Shown here: one piece after another, positions 31,371-39,864 of the stretch
Layout of the letters: the number at the start of each line of letters is the position of its first letter
How positions within the stretch are numbered: the stretch's first letter is position 1
NCBI GenBank assembly: GCA_035259205.1
Contig: DATFWO010000293.1
Span: 1 to 39,864, forward strand
Direction of reading: 5' to 3'
Length of the DNA stretch: 39,864 bases
Source: SG8-41 sp035259205
Lineage (GTDB): Bacteria > Pseudomonadota > Gammaproteobacteria > Burkholderiales > SG8-41
Translations under genes and position numbers: made by a program
The notes under the pieces: generated by a model
Told to the model about the DNA's origin: nothing
Databases searched by the model: none
The model's input: only the letters and a program-made list of their open reading frames with translations

Positions 31371-33641
31371 TCAGCCATGGATCAGGGCCCAGATCCTGGG
31401 CGGCGTCAGGGGCAGCGTCTTCGGCTCGACCTTCAGCGACGCGAGCGCGGCCGCGACTGCGTTCGCGATAACGCCGCCGACGGGCACGATCCCGCCTTCG
31501 CCGCCGCCCTTCGCACCCAGCGGATTGTGCGGGGAGGGAGAGTTCCCGAGGACGAGCGCCCGGATGCAGGGAAAATCATCCGCCGCCGGCATGAGGTAAT
31601 CCGCGAGCGTGCCGGCGAGGAACTGGCCCTCCCCGTCGTACGCGAGATGCTCCAGCAACGCGCCGCCCAGCCCCTGGACCACGGCCCCTACGATCTGGCC
31701 GCGGGCGGTGAGCGGATTGATGACGCGCCCGACATCCTCCACCGTGAAATAGTCGACGAGCTCGATCCTGCCGGTGCCGGGATCGACCGTCACGTGTGCG
31801 GCCGCTGTGCCGTAAGCGTAGGTGTGGTGATGGTTCGCGAATTCACCGTCCGCCTGTACTTTCATTTGTCCAAGCTGTGCTGCCGTCAGCATTTGTCCGC
31901 GGAAGGAAGCCGTCAGACCGGGTCCGATCTGCACCTCGCCGGCGGCCCACCGATGCTCCGTCGCCGCGGCTTCTCTGATCCGCTCCTTGAGCGCGGTCGC
32001 CGCATTGAGCACGGCGGAACCGCCCATCACCGTTGCGCGCGAGTGATAGGAGCCGTAGCCCTCCTTGAGATAGGTCGTGGAGCCGTGCAGCACGCGGATA
32101 CGCTCGAGGGGCACGTCCAGCGCATCCGCCGCAATCTGCGTGAGGACCGTGACCACGCCCTGGCCGACGTTGGTCGATCCGGCGTAGACCGTGATCGACC
32201 CATCCTCCTCGATCTCGATGCGCGCCGTCTCCTTGGGGCCCGCCGCGCCGCCCTCGATGAAGCAACCCACCGCAATACCGTGATACTTGCCGTCGACCAG
32301 GCGGCCCTGCAGCGCGCGCTTTGCGTCCCAGTCGAACTCCGCCAGACAGCGCTCCAGGGCGGCGCGGTAGTCGCCGCTGTCCAGTTCCTCCCTCTTTTCC
32401 GGCTGGTCGACGGTCGCCAGCGGATACGGCATCTGCCCGGCCTTCACCAGGTTGATCCGGCGAAACTCCACCGGGTCGATGCCAAGGTCGCGCGCGGCCA
32501 TGTCGAAGAGGCGCTCACGGAAGAAATCGGCTTCGAACCGGCCCGGGCCGCGGTAGGTGCCGATCGGGGCCTTGCTGGTGAGATACACGGTGGACTCGAC
32601 GTGGATGTTCGGCACGTCGTAGGGACCCGACAGGAACTGCGCGACGTTGCGCGGAGGGACCGCCGCGTTCGCCCGCATGTAGGCGCCGCAGTCGACGGAC
32701 ACAGCGCCGAGGAGCGCCAGCACGCGGCCGTCGCTCGCGCAGACGATTTCCAGCTCGCATTGCATCTCGCGGGAGTGATTGGAGCCGAGCAGGTTCTCGC
32801 GCCGGTCTTCGACCCACTTGACCGGGCGCTTGAGCCTGCGGGCCGCGAACGGCACCAGGAAATTCTCGGGATAGAACTCGCCCCGCACTCCGAAGCCGCC
32901 GCCGACGTCCGATTCGATCATGTCGATGCGCTCGGGCGGCAGGTTGAGCATCGGCGCGAGCATGGCGCGTGTGGAGAACGGGACCTTCGCCGCCCCGAGC
33001 ACGGTCAGCCGCTCGCCGTCCCACTCCGCGACGAGCCCCCGCGTCTCCATCGTGACGGCGCTGTGGCGCTGGACGCCGAACGTCTCTTTTCTGACGTACG
33101 GCCCGACGGCTTTCTGCGCGTCGCCCTTGCGGGCCACGTACGTGATGACGGCATTCGTCCCGTGCTCTGCAAAGAGCAGGCTCTTGTCGCGCGCCGCGGC
33201 CTCGCAGTCGGGCACGGCGGGCAGCGCCTCGATCTCGACGTTGACTTCCGCCGCGGCATCCTCCGCCTGCGCCTGCGTTTCGGCCACTACGACCGCCAGG
33301 CACTCGCCGACGTAGCGGACCTTGTCGAGAGCGATCACGTTCTGCTCGAACGCCTCGAGCTCCGGCAGCGGCGCGAGACGCAGGGGAATGGTGGGCACCC
33401 TGCCATTTCCTTCGGCCGCGATGTCGCGCCCGGTGTATACCGCGTGCACGCCGGGCATCCCCGCCGCTGCCGCGGTATCGATTCCCCTGATGAGGCCATG
33501 CGCTGCGGAACTGCGCACGATCACCGCATGCAGCATGCCGGGGCGATGGATGTCGTCGACATAGCGGCCGTTGCCCGTGAGCAGCCGCAGATCCTCGATG
33601 CGCTCGATCGCCGCGCCGACGAACTTGTCTTGCGCTGTCAT
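31371..33641 (-). CDS. Molybdenum hydroxylase large subunit (CoxL/XDH family)
   Basis: Molybdopterin-binding large subunit of the xanthine dehydrogenase/CO dehydrogenase family, 756 residues. It has the N-terminal a/b hammerhead domain (LLTGNGRYVDDI), ESDVGGGFGVRG, TYRGPGRFEAD and the catalytic glutamate in GAKGGGEGG (Glu715). The active-site loop TYRGPGR lacks the CSFR signature of true aerobic CO dehydrogenase, so hydroxylation of an aromatic, heterocyclic or aldehyde substrate is more likely. Its ATG overlaps the TGA of the iron-sulfur subunit by 4 bp (ATGA), so the two are translationally coupled. Confidence 0.9.
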   Translation of the reverse strand: MTAQDKFVGAAIERIEDLRLLTGNGRYVDDIHRPGMLHAVIVRSSAAHGLIRGIDTAAAAGMPGVHAVYTGRDIAAEGNGRVPTIPLRLAPLPELEAFEQNVIALDKVRYVGECLAVVVAETQAQAEDAAAEVNVEIEALPAVPDCEAAARDKSLLFAEHGTNAVITYVARKGDAQKAVGPYVRKETFGVQRHSAVTMETRGLVAEWDGERLTVLGAAKVPFSTRAMLAPMLNLPPERIDMIESDVGGGFGVRGEFYPENFLVPFAARRLKRPVKWVEDRRENLLGSNHSREMQCELEIVCASDGRVLALLGAVSVDCGAYMRANAAVPPRNVAQFLSGPYDVPNIHVESTVYLTSKAPIGTYRGPGRFEADFFRERLFDMAARDLGIDPVEFRRINLVKAGQMPYPLATVDQPEKREELDSGDYRAALERCLAEFDWDAKRALQGRLVDGKYHGIAVGCFIEGGAAGPKETARIEIEEDGSITVYAGSTNVGQGVVTVLTQIAADALDVPLERIRVLHGSTTYLKEGYGSYHSRATVMGGSAVLNAATALKERIREAAATEHRWAAGEVQIGPGLTASFRGQMLTAAQLGQMKVQADGEFANHHHTYAYGTAAAHVTVDPGTGRIELVDYFTVEDVGRVINPLTARGQIVGAVVQGLGGALLEHLAYDGEGQFLAGTLADYLMPAADDFPCIRALVLGNSPSPHNPLGAKGGGEGGIVPVGGVIANAVAAALASLKVEPKTLPLTPPRIWALIHG

Positions 33642-34147
33642 GGGCGCTCAGCCGTGGCGTTCATCGGCGGCTTCGCAGCATAAGCCGAGCGTGCCTCGTA
33701 GACCGCCTCGACGATGTTGATGTAGCCGGTGCAGCGGCAGAGATTGCCCGACAGAACGTGGCGGATGCGCTCCTTGTCTGCGTCCGGTTCCCGGGTGAGC
33801 AGCGCGTGGGCGGTTGTGAGGAAGCCGGGCGTGCAGAAGCCGCATTGCAGCGCATGGTGCCTGCGAAACGATGCTTGTAATGGCGATAGGCCCTCGGGCG
33901 GCGTCAAGCCCTCGACGGTCGTGACTCTCGCGCCGCCCGCCTGGACAGCCAGCATCAGGCACGAGCGCACGGCGTCGCCGTTCACGATCACGGTGCAGGC
34001 GCCGCACACGCCGTGCTCGCAGCCGACGTGGGTGCCGGTCTGCATGAAATGATGCCGGATGCAATCGGCGAGCGTCAGGCGCGGCAGCACGTCCGCCTCT
34101 ACGGTGTTTCCATTCAATTCAAAAACAATTTTCAATGCTTTGAGCAT
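33638..34147 (-). CDS. Molybdenum hydroxylase [2Fe-2S] small subunit (CoxS family)
   Basis: Iron-sulfur subunit of 169 residues. The plant-type cluster ligands are Cys43, Cys48, Cys51 and Cys63; the second, helical-domain cluster ligands are Cys102, Cys105, Cys137 and Cys139 (CGFC...CRC). Both clusters are complete. The ATG at 34147 (MLKALK) lies 29 bp inside the end of the FAD subunit gene; the frame extends further upstream but without similarity. It transfers electrons from the molybdenum site to FAD. Confidence 0.9.
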   Translation of the reverse strand: MLKALKIVFELNGNTVEADVLPRLTLADCIRHHFMQTGTHVGCEHGVCGACTVIVNGDAVRSCLMLAVQAGGARVTTVEGLTPPEGLSPLQASFRRHHALQCGFCTPGFLTTAHALLTREPDADKERIRHVLSGNLCRCTGYINIVEAVYEARSAYAAKPPMNATAERP

Positions 34148-34997
34148 TGCTCTTGAGGAGCGCGCGCTCGAGCAGCGTTCCGACCAGCGCCTTGCGATAG
34201 TCCGCGCCGGCGTGAAAATCGCCGATGGGATCGACTTCTTCGGATGCGGCCACCCCCGCCGATCGCGCGGTTTCGAGATCGACGGGCCTTCCTTCCAGAG
34301 CGCGCTCTGCACGACGCAGGCGCCGGGGATAGTGGCAGGCCCCCAGCACACCGATATGGACGTTGCACGCACGCTCACGCTCGTCGAGGTCGTAGCACAC
34401 CGCGACGCCGGCAAGGGCGAAGTCGCCGCGCCGCCTGGCGAACTCGCTGAAGGCCCAGCGGCGATCGCACGGCCACGGCGGCAGGCTGAGCTCCAGGATG
34501 ATCTCGTCGTCCGCGAGCGCCGTCGTCAACGGTCCCCGGAAGAATTCCGCGGCCTTCACGCGCCGCTCTCCGCGCGGCCCCAGCAGCTTGAGCTCGGCGT
34601 CGCAGGTGACGGCAACACACGGCAGCTCTGAAGCGGGATCGGCATGCGCGAGGCTCCCGCCGACGGTGCCGCGGTTGCGCACCTGGTAATGCGCCACGTG
34701 GCTCACGGCTTCGACCAGCAGCGGATGCGCCGCCCTGAGCCGTGCATCGTCCTCGATGTCGCGCCAGCGCGTGCGTGCTCCGAGTCGAACGCCGCTGGAT
34801 TCGATCGTGATGTGATCGAGTCCCTGAAGATTGCGCAGGTCTATCAGCAGAGCCGGTTGAGCGAGCCGGAAGGCCATCGTGGGCAGCAGGCTCTGCCCGC
34901 CGGAGATCACCTTGGCCTCGCCCCGGCGACCGGCGAGCAGCTGCACGACTTCAGCGGAAGTCGCTGGCGCAGCATATTCGAAGTCCGGTAGCTTCAT
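34119..34997 (-). CDS. Molybdenum hydroxylase FAD subunit (CoxM family)
   Basis: FAD-binding medium subunit of 292 residues. FAD contacts are the KVISGGQSLLPTM loop near residues 29-41 and RNRGTVGGSLAHADPASELP near 107-126. It is the first gene of the M-S-L ordered operon, followed by a Bug receptor. It is divergent from the third MmgE/PrpD gene, with 135 bp between starts, so a shared control region is possible. No maturation genes (coxDEF-like) are nearby. Confidence 0.9.
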   Translation of the reverse strand: MKLPDFEYAAPATSAEVVQLLAGRRGEAKVISGGQSLLPTMAFRLAQPALLIDLRNLQGLDHITIESSGVRLGARTRWRDIEDDARLRAAHPLLVEAVSHVAHYQVRNRGTVGGSLAHADPASELPCVAVTCDAELKLLGPRGERRVKAAEFFRGPLTTALADDEIILELSLPPWPCDRRWAFSEFARRRGDFALAGVAVCYDLDERERACNVHIGVLGACHYPRRLRRAERALEGRPVDLETARSAGVAASEEVDPIGDFHAGADYRKALVGTLLERALLKSNAQSIENCF

Positions 34998-35132
34998 GCG
35001 GAGTCGGGTCTTGCAACATTACTACATCCCGAAAGCGGAAAGATAGGACACGTGGCGGGAGCGGGCGGGTGAGGCTATGCTGGCCGGCACGATCGTCGCC
35101 TTGACTTCGTCGACCACGAGGAGCCACTGCGT

Positions 35133-36581
35133 ATGTCCGGGAAACCGCTCGCCGTTCAGCTGGGAGAATTCGTCGCAAGGCTTCGGTTCGAGGATCTGCC
35201 GCCGGCCGTCGCGGACAAGGTCAAGGCCTTCGTCAATCACGGCGTCACCATCAGCATGTCGGGCCATGGTTCGGCGCGCGCAGTGGCGGCGCGCAAAGCC
35301 GTGCTGCAGCAGGAGAGCCTCGGAACGAAGAAGGTCGGCGCCGGCCAGGGCGCGACGTTGTGGGTCGACGGTACCCGCGCCACCCGCGTGGGCGCGGTCT
35401 TCGCCAACGGGGTCGCCATCGCAGCGGACAACCGCGCCGATTCCTACCGCATGCTGACGCACCCCGGCGTGCTGATGGTTCCGGCCGGGATCGCGACGGC
35501 CGAAGGAGAAGGGAGGACCGGGCAGGAGTTCCTGACGGCTCTCGCCGCGGGCTACGAGGTCCAGTGCCGTTGCGGCCGGGATTTCATCCCGTCCACTCCG
35601 GCGCACGGTTTTCGCGCGAGCCCGGTCTACGGCATACTCGGCTGCGCCGCCACCACGGCGAAGCTGCTGGGACTCGACGCGGCACGGACCGTGCACGCCA
35701 TCGCCCTCGCCGCGAGCTTCGCGGGGAGCCTCATCGAGGGGCAGCGCACGGGCGCGCGCGACGCGGACTTCTCCGAGTCGCAGGCTGCGCGGAGCGGAAT
35801 GTGGGCGGCCACTCTCGCAGCGCAGGGCTTCGAAGGCGCGACCACCGCCCTCGAGGGAGAAGGTGGCTTCTACAACGCGTTCACGGGCAGCAACACGGGC
35901 CGGCTCTCGTACACGTTCACCGGCCCGCCCAAGGCCGACCTCGGGGACATCGTTGCGAACCTCGGGCAGCACTGGGAGCTGCTCGACGTCAAGTTCAAGA
36001 TCTATCCCACGCCGGGCTTCAACCAGCCGGTCGTGTGGCTCGCGCACGAGATGGCCGTGGAGCATCGCTTTCCCGCGGACGAGATCGAGCGCATCGCGCT
36101 CGAGGTGAACTACCTCGAGACCCTCTACCCGTCGCCGCGCTTTCCGCGGCCGCCCGCCGCGGACGGCAGCACCTTCGGCCGCACCCCATACATGGTGGCC
36201 TACACGCTGGCCGCGGGGGATTACCCGGTTCTGGAACGCTACGATGCGCGCGAAAGCGGCACGGCGGCGGACCGCGAGCTTGCGGCGAAAGTGGCGGCGC
36301 TCCAGAAGCGGGTCGAAGTGATCGGCGTGGTTGGCCGGGAGTGCTTCGCCCCGCGCATTACCGTCACGCTCAGGAACGGGAGCCGCGTCGCAAAGGAATA
36401 CAACGGGCACGAGCTCATGTGGGACTTCGCGCGGGGCGCGAAAGAGTTGAAGCGCTTCGTGTCCGTGCTGCCGATTCCGCCCGCGCAATACGAGCGGTTC
36501 GTGGCGGCGGTCACCGGCTTGGAGAAAGCGCCGACGGTGGATGAGCTGGTGCGGCTGACTCTACCGGAGAACCGGGACTAG
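35133..36581 (+). CDS. MmgE/PrpD family protein (third copy)
   Basis: MmgE/PrpD-family protein of 482 residues, cytoplasmic. Landmarks are the helical start FVARLRFEDLPPAVADKVK, NGVAIAADNRADSY in place of the usual D/H block, and FKIYPTPGFNQP in the lid domain. It is more diverged from the other two copies than they are from each other by eye. The AGGAG ribosome binding site supports the ATG. Placed back to back with the molybdenum hydroxylase operon, it may act in the same pathway on a dicarboxylate or tricarboxylate. Confidence 0.84.
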   Translation: MSGKPLAVQLGEFVARLRFEDLPPAVADKVKAFVNHGVTISMSGHGSARAVAARKAVLQQESLGTKKVGAGQGATLWVDGTRATRVGAVFANGVAIAADNRADSYRMLTHPGVLMVPAGIATAEGEGRTGQEFLTALAAGYEVQCRCGRDFIPSTPAHGFRASPVYGILGCAATTAKLLGLDAARTVHAIALAASFAGSLIEGQRTGARDADFSESQAARSGMWAATLAAQGFEGATTALEGEGGFYNAFTGSNTGRLSYTFTGPPKADLGDIVANLGQHWELLDVKFKIYPTPGFNQPVVWLAHEMAVEHRFPADEIERIALEVNYLETLYPSPRFPRPPAADGSTFGRTPYMVAYTLAAGDYPVLERYDARESGTAADRELAAKVAALQKRVEVIGVVGRECFAPRITVTLRNGSRVAKEYNGHELMWDFARGAKELKRFVSVLPIPPAQYERFVAAVTGLEKAPTVDELVRLTLPENRD

Positions 36582-36629
36582 AATCCGTTACCTCGGTGGG
36601 CGTACTATTGATCGCCGAGAAATCAAGCC

Positions 36630-38681
36630 ATGCGCGCCTGGACCGTTGACGCCGACGACATCCGCGTCGCCGAGGATTTCGACGAGGCGCTGCTGCACCG
36701 CACGCCCGAAATCGACAGCTTTCTGGCCGCTGACCGCGATGACAAGTTCATCGTCATCGGCACCAAGGGCTTTGGCAAGACGCTGCTGCTCAAGGCCAAG
36801 CGGGTGCTGGTGCAGCGCGACGGCGGTGCGGTCTGCCTGCCCCATGGCAGCCTGCTCGACAAGCCGATCGGCGACAAGATTTTCGGCCGCGAGACGATCG
36901 GATTCTTCGCCGCGTCGCCGCTGCCGTGGAGCAAGGTCTGGCTCGCGGCGATCGCGCTCGCGGTGCTCAAGCACAGCGGCGCCGCCGACGGGCTGAGGGT
37001 CAATGCACGGCTGGCCGGCCTGCTGCGCGACGAGCAGCTGCACGGTGTGATCGACCACTTCGTCCGCCTGCTCGACTTGTCGCCGGGCGATCTGCAGCGC
37101 GTGGCCGCCGACACCGATGGCCATCTCGTGCCACGGCTGCGGACGCTGAAGTCGCCGGTGACACTGTTCATCGATGGCGTCGACGAGTACTTCAGCAAGC
37201 ATGTCGAGGCCTTGCCCGAGCACCCCAGCGTCACGGGCGAGCTGTCGCCGCAGGTCTGGCACTTCGCCCAGCTCGGGCTGGTCGAAGTGGCGTACCAGCT
37301 GCGGCGAATCAACCATCACCTGAAGGTCTACGCCGCGATCCGCAAGGAGGCGTACGCGAGCCTGCCCCGACGCACCGCGATGGCGCAGCAGTACCGCGGC
37401 AGCGCGGTCGACATCGTTTACTCGCCCGAAAGCCTGCGCGAGATCTTCGTCAACAACGTGCAGTTGGTGAAGGCCGACCGGATGGTGCGCTCCGCGCGGG
37501 TGAAGGACCATCCTCTCGAGGCCTTCCTTGGCCGCAGCACCGTCACCGACCCGTTCACCCACGAGGAGGAGGACGCATTCGAGTTCCTCTGCCGGCACAC
37601 GCTGCTGCGCCCGCGCGACCTGATGACGATGGGCGAGCGGCTCGCGGCGCTGCGCCCCGACGAGCGCCGCCATGAGCACCGGCTGAAGGATGCCGTGCAC
37701 CGCGCCGCGGCCGAGATCGCGCAGGAGTACCTGGCCGAGGTCGGCCCATTCCTCGGTGACATCGACCTCGAAGGGTTGCTGCAACGGCTGCCCGGCCCGA
37801 TCCTGACGCGCGCCGAGGTCGACGCCCTCGACGGTGGCGAGGTGGCCGTGATCGGCCCCCGCATGCCGTGCGCGCTGTACCGCGTCGGCCTCCTCGGCTG
37901 GGTGCAGCACGACCGCGCGCATGGCGAACGGCGCCAGCGCTTCCTGCGACCGGGCGAAGCGCTGCTCGGGCCCGACGGCGCGCTGCCGCAGGCATCACAT
38001 TACCTCGTTCACCCGGTACTGTCGGATGTGATCGGCCGGCTCAACCCGGCTTACCTGCAGCGGGTGGACTGCTGCCCGGCCGTGGGCTACGACCGGCCGT
38101 GGCACGATAACTTCGGCGGCGCAGTCGGCGTCGATCCGGCGGCCGACGAGCGGCCGTGGGCCGTGCTGAAGGCCGATGTGCAGGGATTTGCAGCGATGAT
38201 GCGCGCCGGCACCGACGAGCCGGTGCGCAAAGCGCTCGCCGACGCGGTGCGGCGCTGGACGCCGACCGGTGCGATCGGCGAAAACCGTGCCGGCGACTCA
38301 GTGTTGATCGTCGCCGACGACCCGATCGCACTCGCGCAGACCGCGCGCCATCTGATCGACGACGTTTATCAAGCGCCAGGGCAGCCCCGGCTGCGCGTCG
38401 CGCTGCACTACGGTCCGGTGCGCACCCGGCAGCGCGAAACCGACCTCGGGCCGGTTGTCGTGGGCGGCGAGGCAATCCTGCACGCGGCGCGCGTCGAGCC
38501 GGTGGTCGATCCCGGGCAGGTCTGGGCGACCGAGGACTTTCGCCAGCAACTGCTGCTGCGGCCGTCGTTGTGGCGCATGGTGCCGCTGACCGGCACCGAC
38601 GGCAACGGCCGGTTCGATTTGCGCAAGCCCGGCAGCCAGGAGGCGGAGCTTTGGGTCGGGCTGTACCGGTTGGAGTTCTGA
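36630..38681 (+). CDS. P-loop NTPase fused to class III nucleotidyl-cyclase-like domain
   Basis: Protein of 683 residues. Residues 30-340 form a P-loop NTPase: Walker A GTKGFGKT (44-51) and Walker B LFIDGVDE (179-186), with a conserved AAIRKE (235-240) that may be a sensor arginine. Residues 355-500 look helical and winged-helix-like (ALYRVGLLGWVQHD). Residues 508-683 match the class III adenylyl/guanylyl cyclase fold: KADVQGF (Asp516), AGDSVLIVA (Asp556), LRVALHYGPV and GEAILHAAR (Arg621). The base-selecting Lys position is Asn552, the partner Asp is Val and the ribose Asn is Leu617, so catalysis or substrate choice must differ. It resembles the Sll1717-type P-loop ATPase group. It has no obvious effector next to it. 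Confidence 0.75.
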   Translation: MRAWTVDADDIRVAEDFDEALLHRTPEIDSFLAADRDDKFIVIGTKGFGKTLLLKAKRVLVQRDGGAVCLPHGSLLDKPIGDKIFGRETIGFFAASPLPWSKVWLAAIALAVLKHSGAADGLRVNARLAGLLRDEQLHGVIDHFVRLLDLSPGDLQRVAADTDGHLVPRLRTLKSPVTLFIDGVDEYFSKHVEALPEHPSVTGELSPQVWHFAQLGLVEVAYQLRRINHHLKVYAAIRKEAYASLPRRTAMAQQYRGSAVDIVYSPESLREIFVNNVQLVKADRMVRSARVKDHPLEAFLGRSTVTDPFTHEEEDAFEFLCRHTLLRPRDLMTMGERLAALRPDERRHEHRLKDAVHRAAAEIAQEYLAEVGPFLGDIDLEGLLQRLPGPILTRAEVDALDGGEVAVIGPRMPCALYRVGLLGWVQHDRAHGERRQRFLRPGEALLGPDGALPQASHYLVHPVLSDVIGRLNPAYLQRVDCCPAVGYDRPWHDNFGGAVGVDPAADERPWAVLKADVQGFAAMMRAGTDEPVRKALADAVRRWTPTGAIGENRAGDSVLIVADDPIALAQTARHLIDDVYQAPGQPRLRVALHYGPVRTRQRETDLGPVVVGGEAILHAARVEPVVDPGQVWATEDFRQQLLLRPSLWRMVPLTGTDGNGRFDLRKPGSQEAELWVGLYRLEF

Positions 38682-38698
38682 AGCGTCCGCGGCCGGCG

Positions 38699-39864
38699 TC
38701 ACGAGTCCCCAAAGCTCCACTGCGTGCCGGCATCGAGCGGCCACACCGGGCGTCGCAGTCCCTTCCACGGGAAGCGCTCGAGGAGCGGCGAAGTCAGACC
38801 GGCGCCGTCCACTTCGAGTATCTTGTCATCCCCGTACCATTCGTCGAAGCCCGCGCGGAAGTGACCGCGCGACTTCACCGTGAGCGAAGCGAACGAGCCC
38901 ACGTCGAGCCCATGCGACTCGAAGAAAGCGGGCTCCGCGCACTGCACGCGGCGCGAGCTCACGAGCACGGTCAGCCCGCCGATGCGGACTGCGGCGCTCG
39001 GGCCGAGGTGCGCCGTGCGCCCCCTGTAGATGCCGCGCCGTCCGACGACGACGCCGTCCGAGAGCGCGCGGACCTCGACCTCCACCGGTATCTCTCGGGC
39101 GTGGGCGTCGGCCCGTCCCTGGTTGAGCACCAGGCGCACCTTTGCGCCGACGCCGGTCGCGTGGCAGCGGGCCGCCGCAGCGGGATCCACGAAGAGGCCG
39201 AGCAGGGCGCGCTCGGCTCGTGCGGCGAGGAGCCCCTCGAGGATATCGGTCGTGTTGCCGCGCCCGCCGCCCCCGGGGTTGTCCGCGACGTCCGCGAGGC
39301 ACACGAGGGCCCGGCGCCCGCTGCGTCCTGCGGCGACGGCGTGCTCGATCGCCGCGGCGAGCGGTGTCAGGCGGACCTTAAACCGATCGCGCTCGGTCCA
39401 CGCGAACTCGGCGAGTTGCCGGGCGAGCTTCGCGGGCTTGGCGCCCGAGCCGTAGGTGAGGATGGAAATGCCCGCTTCGGGCGCATCGGCGAAAGCGAAT
39501 CCGCCCAGCACCGATACGACCGGAAGATCCGTGGCGATGTGCTTCTGGCCCTCGACGATCATGTCGGCGTAGGCGCCACGCGCAGTGAGCAGGGTCACGG
39601 TGGGGGCGGCGATCGGCATGCGAATGAAGCTCTTCCCGAAGCGCTCGCCGGCGAGCAGCCGCCGCAGCAACCGGCCGGCCTCGGCGCCGCGTTCCCGCTG
39701 GTCGACGTGTGGATTGGTGCGGTAGGAAATGATGACGTCCGCGCTGTCCACCATGCGCTGCGAGATGTTGGCGTGCAGGTCCACCGTCGCGACAACCGGA
39801 TATCCCGCCCCCGCGGCCTCGCGGGCGAGCGCGTAGAGCGCGCCATCGGGATCTGTGTCGGTAG
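38699..39864 (-). CDS. M81 family metallopeptidase (MlrC-like), 5' end outside window
   Basis: Partial M81/MlrC-family protein; at least 388 codons are in the window and the frame is open to the last base, so its start lies beyond. The N-terminal metal motif is VDLHANIS. The segment ISYRTNPHVDQRERG, the DNPGGGGRGNTT block and the C-terminal MlrC domain (GAKVRLVLNQ, VVVGRRGIYRG, QCAEPAFFESHG) identify the family. Named after the microcystin-degrading MlrC peptidase, most members are found in general catabolic loci and act on unknown amides or peptides. Its stop is 17 bp from the stop of the NTPase-cyclase gene. Confidence 0.87.
   Translation of the reverse strand, partial: TDTDPDGALYALAREAAGAGYPVVATVDLHANISQRMVDSADVIISYRTNPHVDQRERGAEAGRLLRRLLAGERFGKSFIRMPIAAPTVTLLTARGAYADMIVEGQKHIATDLPVVSVLGGFAFADAPEAGISILTYGSGAKPAKLARQLAEFAWTERDRFKVRLTPLAAAIEHAVAAGRSGRRALVCLADVADNPGGGGRGNTTDILEGLLAARAERALLGLFVDPAAAARCHATGVGAKVRLVLNQGRADAHAREIPVEVEVRALSDGVVVGRRGIYRGRTAHLGPSAAVRIGGLTVLVSSRRVQCAEPAFFESHGLDVGSFASLTVKSRGHFRAGFDEWYGDDKILEVDGAGLTSPLLERFPWKGLRRPVWPLDAGTQWSFGDS

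Noticed and set aside
31323..33683. Long plus-strand frame of 786 codons
   Set aside because: Antisense shadow of the molybdenum hydroxylase large subunit, which has clear motifs and a proper operon context.
30358..34997. Aerobic CO dehydrogenase
   Set aside because: The large subunit has TYRGPGR in place of the CSFR-containing active-site loop, and no coxDEF-type maturation genes are nearby.
36630..38681. Pycsar or CBASS antiphage operon
   Set aside because: No effector gene lies next to it; the neighbours are a metabolic enzyme and a peptidase. Kept only as a hypothesis in the findings.
1..39864. tRNA, rRNA, prophage or insertion sequence
   Set aside because: No cloverleaf-like sequence, transposase, integrase or phage structural gene was recognised; terminal repeats that could mark an insertion sequence were not found around any gene.

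Overview
The window is high-GC, densely packed chromosomal DNA. It most resembles a soil or groundwater betaproteobacterium (Burkholderiales-like, probably uncultured). The basis is five separate Bug/TctC-type solute receptors, three MmgE/PrpD proteins, a CoxMSL-type molybdenum hydroxylase, a PEP-CTERM protein and Bug-linked catabolic operons. No rRNA, tRNA, phage, transposase or CRISPR was seen. The first gene (alpha/beta hydrolase) and the last (M81 peptidase) run off the window.

Layout. 1-3000: partial hydrolase, methyltransferase with an apparent signal peptide, MFS transporter. 3069-6850: apparent operon of D-amino-acid dehydrogenase, a Tat-signal MmgE/PrpD protein and a Sec-signal cyclase-family hydrolase. 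7009-9334: CoA-binding protein, NHL-repeat protein, DUF1080 lipoprotein. 9508-12741: MmgE/PrpD, SDR and Bug receptor. 12999-14769: VOC protein, ICMT-like membrane protein, GFA-type zinc protein. 14869-17005: Bug receptor divergent from an SDR. 17278-19618: M14 carboxypeptidase and PEP-CTERM protein. 19685-21660: second cyclase with its own Bug receptor. 21774-24327: AraC regulator divergent from an MFS transporter, then a DOPA-dioxygenase-like protein. 24593-27114: aldehyde dehydrogenase and Bug receptor. 27136-30172: serine hydrolase with a 4,5-dihydroxyphthalate decarboxylase-like protein, then a cupin. 30358-34997: molybdenum hydroxylase operon ending in a Bug receptor. 35133-36581: third MmgE/PrpD. 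36630-38681: a P-loop NTPase fused to a class III nucleotidyl-cyclase-like domain. 38699-end: M81/MlrC-type peptidase.

The recurring logic is one small catabolic enzyme set plus one private Bug receptor. No TctA/TctB membrane components are present, so the receptors presumably share permeases encoded elsewhere.

Two things stand out. First, the gene gaps hold short tandem arrays (mostly 7-bp or 14-bp period, one of about 13 bp, plus a 10-bp type) built as inverted pairs. Every array at the left edge of a gap is purine-rich on the + strand and every array at the right edge is its pyrimidine-rich complement, whatever the gene orientation. Some arrays supply stop codons or a start codon, and one 51-bp stretch is identical in two gaps 17 kb apart. 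Second, the NTPase-cyclase fusion keeps the NTPase motifs and both cyclase metal aspartates but lacks the usual base-selecting residues, so its product, if any, cannot be predicted by homology.
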